Source of the DNA: Hydractinia symbiolongicarpus
Lineage: Eukaryota > Cnidaria > Hydrozoa > Anthoathecata > Hydractiniidae
Length of the DNA: 64,000 nucleotides
Assembly (NCBI RefSeq): GCF_029227915.1
Contig: NC_079880.1
Location: 8,211,501 to 8,275,500, forward strand
Direction of reading: 5' to 3'
Shown here: positions 61,101-64,000 of the stretch, piece after piece
Position numbering within the stretch: position 1 is the stretch's first letter
Layout of the letters: the number at the start of each line of letters is the position of its first letter
Notes under the pieces: model-generated
What the model saw: the letters and a program-made list of their open reading frames with translations, nothing else
What the model was told of the DNA's origin: nothing
The model's database searches: none
Translations under genes and position numbers: made by a program

Positions 61101-62969
61101 ACGAAGATGCTTACGTGAGTGCGCTTATCTACCTCGTCAATCCAATTCGATTCAATTTAATTTATTTATTATATAAAAAGGGGGCATATACAACATAAAA
61201 AGTTGCAGTTATAATTCGATAGCTGGAGACCAACACAATAGCGAAGCGAATAACAACTTTACTGTACATGGACAGTGTACAGTAAAGGCTATGTAATGTA
61301 GCTAGGCTAACTGTCACAAAACGAAAACCTGTTCAAGGTAGTAGTAAACCTTTTTACTCTCTAAACAGCTGCATGTAATCCTTCTTAAATGAGAAGGATT
61401 ATATGCCATCTCAAGGATACGGTAACTCTTTATATTTAATGAACTATATCATCCAATAGAAAATTTATTTATTTTTCAGAGCAAATTTTTAAAATAAATT
61501 GTCGAGATTTGGAGGTATTTCCAAAGGGGTAACACCCGTATCATGAAAACCTTTTAATGTTTGAAATTAAACCTGTTTTATTGGTTTGTAGGGAAGAAAG
61601 AAGAAAACTTACGAGCGATATATCAGTAAGGTACGATTCTGTTGTTTTTAGAAATACGTGTTTTGTGGTGTGCGTATCTTGCTACTTTTTCTTCTCATCA
61701 GGATGAGGAGGATGTACACGTGAAAAATGCTGCTGACTCAGCAGGAGGGAAGGTCATCAAGCTTAAACCACCATGTAAGTGCTACTTTACTGCTTGCCTG
61801 CTGGATAAATGTCTGCTTGATAAATGTCTGCTGGATAAATGTCTGCTGGATAAATGTCAAACCGTTGCATGGAATGCATCCTTTTTATACAATAAGATAA
61901 TATTAACTACTAAGCCGTATTTCTTTTAGCAACCAAAAGGACTGGAAAACAAGAGAAACCTAAGACTAAAAATGGCGACAAAGATGCGAATATGTTACAA
62001 GCAGTTGATAAAGAAGGCTTTGCTCTGTGTTTGTACTGTTCTTCACGCGTGCCAGGTATTCAATCTGGTGCTAGAGAGGGAAGATACTGCTCACAAAGAT
62101 GCATGGAGGAACACAAAGTAAGTGTTAAAGTTAAAGATTTCTTCTCACCTTTATAATTTTTGAATAATAACATTGACAAGATTGATCTTAATATAGGCGA
62201 ATCTTTTTATTATCCTGATCTTGTCCTATTTTTGCTTTCGTAGATTCTTTTTTGCACCCCAATGTTTCGTCATCCTGTATTCATATATAATCAGTGTCAT
62301 TGATTGTCTTGTTAGATCAGACGAAGAGCGCGCGACTATGGTCCGCGTGAGCTTCTGTACGAAGTGGAACAAGGTATTTGTCAAATATGTGCTATCGATG
62401 CGCATGCGCTATTTGAACAGGTAACATCTGCAAATCCAGAGGCGAGAAAAAGTGTATTAGAAAGCACACCATTTGTGAAGTTACCAATTAATATATTGAA
62501 TCGTATGGTGAAAAATCCGAAACCCGGTCTGGTAAGTTCACTTACTTTGTATCGGGGAAATGTTCTCAGACCTTTTTGATACACGTTCTTTTATTGCCAA
62601 CGATTTTAGAGACCCAATTTCTTTTGTTCAGTTACTTTTGCAAATAAGTCCAAGGCTTGTTATTATATTCCATATTATGTTTATCGTCATTAAAAGATAA
62701 AGTAATACTTCCATGTTTTACGTGCTTCTATTATTTTGCTGTACTACAATGTTTTCTGGCATTTTTTTTGGATTTCGCAGTTTTGGGAAGCGGATCACAT
62801 CACACCTGTGGTGGAGGGTGGAGGACAATGTGGCTTAGAAAACTATCGAACACTTTGCGTGCCATGCCATCGAGACGTCACGAAGAAATTAAGAAAGAAA
62901 ATGGCGAGTCATAAAAAAGAAAGAGCATGTGCTAGTGTGACAGAATTTTTTAGTTTAAAAAGTTCGTAG
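49164..62969 (+). CDS. ZRANB3: ZRANB3: SNF2-family annealing helicase with HNH endonuclease
   Basis: Replication-fork remodeller: SNF2 ATPase, PCNA and polyubiquitin binding, and a structure-specific HNH nuclease. Exons: 49164-49273, 50567-50585 (19 nt), 50835-51013 (donor uncertain), 53940-54180, 54397-54530, 54607-54679, 55153-55227, 55304-55444, 56382-56621, 57211-57390, 58740-58883, 59011-60402, 60500-60630, 61021-61114, 61592-61630, 61702-61774, 61930-62117, 62316-62531 and 62781-62969, counted here with the final stop. The frame stays open, giving 1285 residues (human about 1080). ATG 49164 has an in-frame TAA directly before it. Motifs: LMKFQRDGIRYG; DEMGLGKT (42-49) across the microexon; DESH (143-146); LLSGTP; QAEDRCHRIGQ (428-438). 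Next come HKDIRTFF, a PIP-box-like site (516-523); an NZF finger WNCSQCTYLN-CEMC (about 776-802); CLYC-CSQRC; and CQIC with FWEADHITPV-CVPCH, the HNH fold. The tail ends CASVTEFFSLKSS. Confidence 0.93.
51130..51440 (+). pseudogene. LINE endonuclease (EEP) fragment in ZRANB3 intron 3
   Basis: KYLHQNINGICGKLDIIKSF, then FSETHTNDTVLNSELFVSGY and NGRDGGVSFYIRED, are the first blocks of an APE-type LINE endonuclease. The fragment breaks off at about 51440, where an opposite-strand LINE fragment begins. By chance its frame is continuous with the preceding ZRANB3 exon. It has no reverse transcriptase. Confidence 0.8.
51440..51864 (-). pseudogene. LINE reverse-transcriptase 3' fragment, opposite strand
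   Basis: Minus-strand frames contain KCRLYEACVRSVMLYGSETR, then LERNDMRMVRWMCNASLRDR and IRRLNWLGHLEK. After one frameshift comes KARGRPSKTF, the usual end of such pol proteins. It abuts the plus-strand endonuclease fragment head to head, so two different insertions were joined. Confidence 0.8.
51865..53939. other. Remainder of ZRANB3 intron 3
   Basis: AT-rich, with no recognised element. One minus-strand frame (53195-53518) has no family similarity. Confidence 0.5.
57494..58215 (+). repeat. One full and one truncated copy of the 30.6-33.3 kb repeat family
   Basis: The first copy (57494 to about 58015) starts 'actagtcgcatatattaata' and carries 'aactagggagcacctgg' and 'tactgacgtcatcaaaac'. 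The second (from about 58010) restarts with 'tactagtctattataacaat', holds 'ggtgacgtcag' and 'aactagggacaacctgagac', and stops near 58215. It lies in the ZRANB3 intron before exon 58740. Confidence 0.8.
61796..61858 (+). repeat. 15-bp tandem repeat, four copies
   Basis: 'ctgctggataaatgt' repeats four times, one copy with a single change (cttgataaatgt). It lies just after the ZRANB3 donor at 61774. The frame stays open (LLDKC repeats) but is intronic in the model. Confidence 0.9.
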
Positions 62970-63271
62970 ATGTTTATAACGAATCAGATTTTTTTTTTAC
63001 CGGACTTTTTCGTTTTTTATCGTTTCGATACATATTTGCTTCTTAAGTTCCACCTAAAGAAAGAAAAGAAGACGAGATGTCGTTATTTTTTTCATTAGTT
63101 TTACATAAGAATAATCACAACTTCGATTACATTCAAATAGGACACGCCAAATTTTCATGTCAACATTTGTTTTTATTTTGTTTTTTAAGTGTACAGTGTA
63201 AATTATATTTGGAAAGAAGATTTTAGGATTTCTTGCATGGTTCAGTATTTTATTTTAGCTTATTACTTCGT

Positions 63272-63277
63272 AATAAA
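63272..63277 (+). terminator. AATAAA, possible ZRANB3 polyadenylation signal
   Basis: The hexamer lies about 300 bases after the ZRANB3 stop. It is the first exact AATAAA noticed on the plus strand there. Assignment is tentative. Confidence 0.35.
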
Positions 63278-63294
63278 ACCGCCTTAAAATGGCA

Positions 63295-63510
63295 TCACAC
63301 ATAAATCACATGGTTACACGCCGTCAGACAAGTGTCCATGAAGGTTGCCCTGTAAGTCTCATCAGGGCAAGGTGTACTAAATTGTTTTCCTAGTAGCAGC
63401 CTACCATCGTAAGCCCACAAAGAGTAGAAAGTGACGTTTTGAAATCCACCCAAGCAGGTGACCATGGGTCTCGTCGTTCTATTTTCCACAGTACACGATG
63501 TCCCAAGCAC
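63295..63510 (-). CDS. Possible 3' exon of an unidentified minus-strand gene
   Basis: The 71-codon frame has a non-random, cysteine-containing composition (VTCLGGFQNVTFYSLWAYDG, then TPCPDETYRATFMDTC) and ends in TGA. An AATAAA follows on the same strand near 63250. It has no ATG at its head (starts GTG). An acceptor-like 'gagggatag' directly precedes it. I recognise no family; it could be an exon of a secreted protein running off the right edge, or chance. Confidence 0.25.
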   Translation of the reverse strand: MLGTSCTVENRTTRPMVTCLGGFQNVTFYSLWAYDGRLLLGKQFSTPCPDETYRATFMDTCLTACNHVIYV

Positions 63511-63540
63511 TATCCCTCAGTGTTATTTTCCTAGGAGAGC

Positions 63541-64000
63541 CGAAAACTACGTGCTCAGTCAATCAAAGTGTGTAGTATGGCCCGTCACCGCCTAATAGGG
63601 TCTTTCAGTTAAATCACGTGGTGAGAGTATTTTTACATAAACATAACAAGAATTTACTTGTTTATTTTTAGTAAAAGCATTTGCAATGAAAAATGTATTA
63701 CTAATCCGCGTCAGTAACTTCTCAAACAAGATATTCAAATTTTAGTAAGCTATGAGTAAACCTAAATAAGCCCTTACCTTCGTACTTCTTAAGGTAAGAA
63801 AATATTTTTTTCAGTTTTTGTTGAAATAAACACGTTTTGTTTGACATACGGATAACAACAAGTATGGCTGTCTGACCTTGTGAGTAAATTATTTCGAAAT
63901 TGAAAGAGCATTTTAACTAATAAACAAGACGTATGATATACGCAAACAACCTCGCGAATAAAGTTTACAAAAAGCTGTCTATCAAATTGGGATTTTTGTT
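63541..64000. other. Right-edge flank, nothing recognised
   Basis: AT-rich sequence without supported features. Confidence 0.5.

Noticed and set aside
61642-61929. LLDKC repeat protein in ZRANB3
   Set aside because: A good donor at 61775 and acceptor at 61929 place the 15-bp repeat in an intron, and the spliced frame continues into the conserved cysteine region.
1-64000. CRISPR arrays, operons, riboswitches, bacterial or viral gene clusters
   Set aside because: No direct-repeat/spacer pattern or polycistronic layout was seen; all confident genes are intron-containing or isolated animal genes.

Overview
The window is AT-rich animal nuclear DNA. Its genes are multi-exon with GT-AG introns, separated by long non-coding stretches that are heavily seeded with transposon debris. 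Gene content (a PAF-acetylhydrolase, WDR24, a KCNQ-type potassium channel, a Tribbles pseudokinase and ZRANB3) is metazoan. The AT-richness, short introns and repeat types (TIR elements, a tRNA-derived SINE, Penelope, CR1-like and Gypsy remnants) fit an early-branching animal. A cnidarian, perhaps a hydrozoan, is the most natural guess, but the species cannot be read from the sequence.

Layout. 1-3.35 kb: minus-strand PAFAH2-like lipase, its 3' end cut off by the left edge. 5.36-7.64 kb: minus-strand intronless WDR24, a GATOR2 subunit. 7.9-19.7 kb: gene-poor DNA with two TIR elements, a LINE 3' fragment and several short tandem repeats. 19.7-39.8 kb: plus-strand KCNQ channel of 17 exons under the preferred model, with two candidate first exons. 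Its largest intron holds a TIR element and a four-copy repeat block carrying 14 perfect TGACGTCA palindromes. 39.8-42.5 kb: SINE, minisatellite and hairpin. 42.5-44.05 kb: minus-strand two-exon Tribbles. 44-49 kb: second SINE copy, a foldback element, a Gypsy integrase relic and other repeats. 49.16-62.97 kb: plus-strand ZRANB3 of 20 exons, ending in an HNH nuclease domain. 63.3-63.5 kb: a weak minus-strand ORF.

The genes are unrelated housekeeping or signalling genes and nothing indicates an operon. WDR24 acts in amino-acid sensing to TORC1, Tribbles in ubiquitin-ligase scaffolding, ZRANB3 in replication-fork remodelling, KCNQ in membrane excitability, and the PAF-acetylhydrolase in phospholipid repair. 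Exon boundaries were set by hand from splice signals, phase and family similarity. The KCNQ, ZRANB3, Tribbles and PAFAH models each keep an open frame across every junction proposed.

I did not find a convincing previously undescribed system. The most rewarding observations are the CRE-like array in the KCNQ intron, the alternative KCNQ starts, a histidine-rich KCNQ tail, the PIP-like C-terminus that replaces the APIM site of ZRANB3, the Arg-for-Lys change in the Tribbles pseudokinase, and a tRNA-derived SINE family present in two copies.
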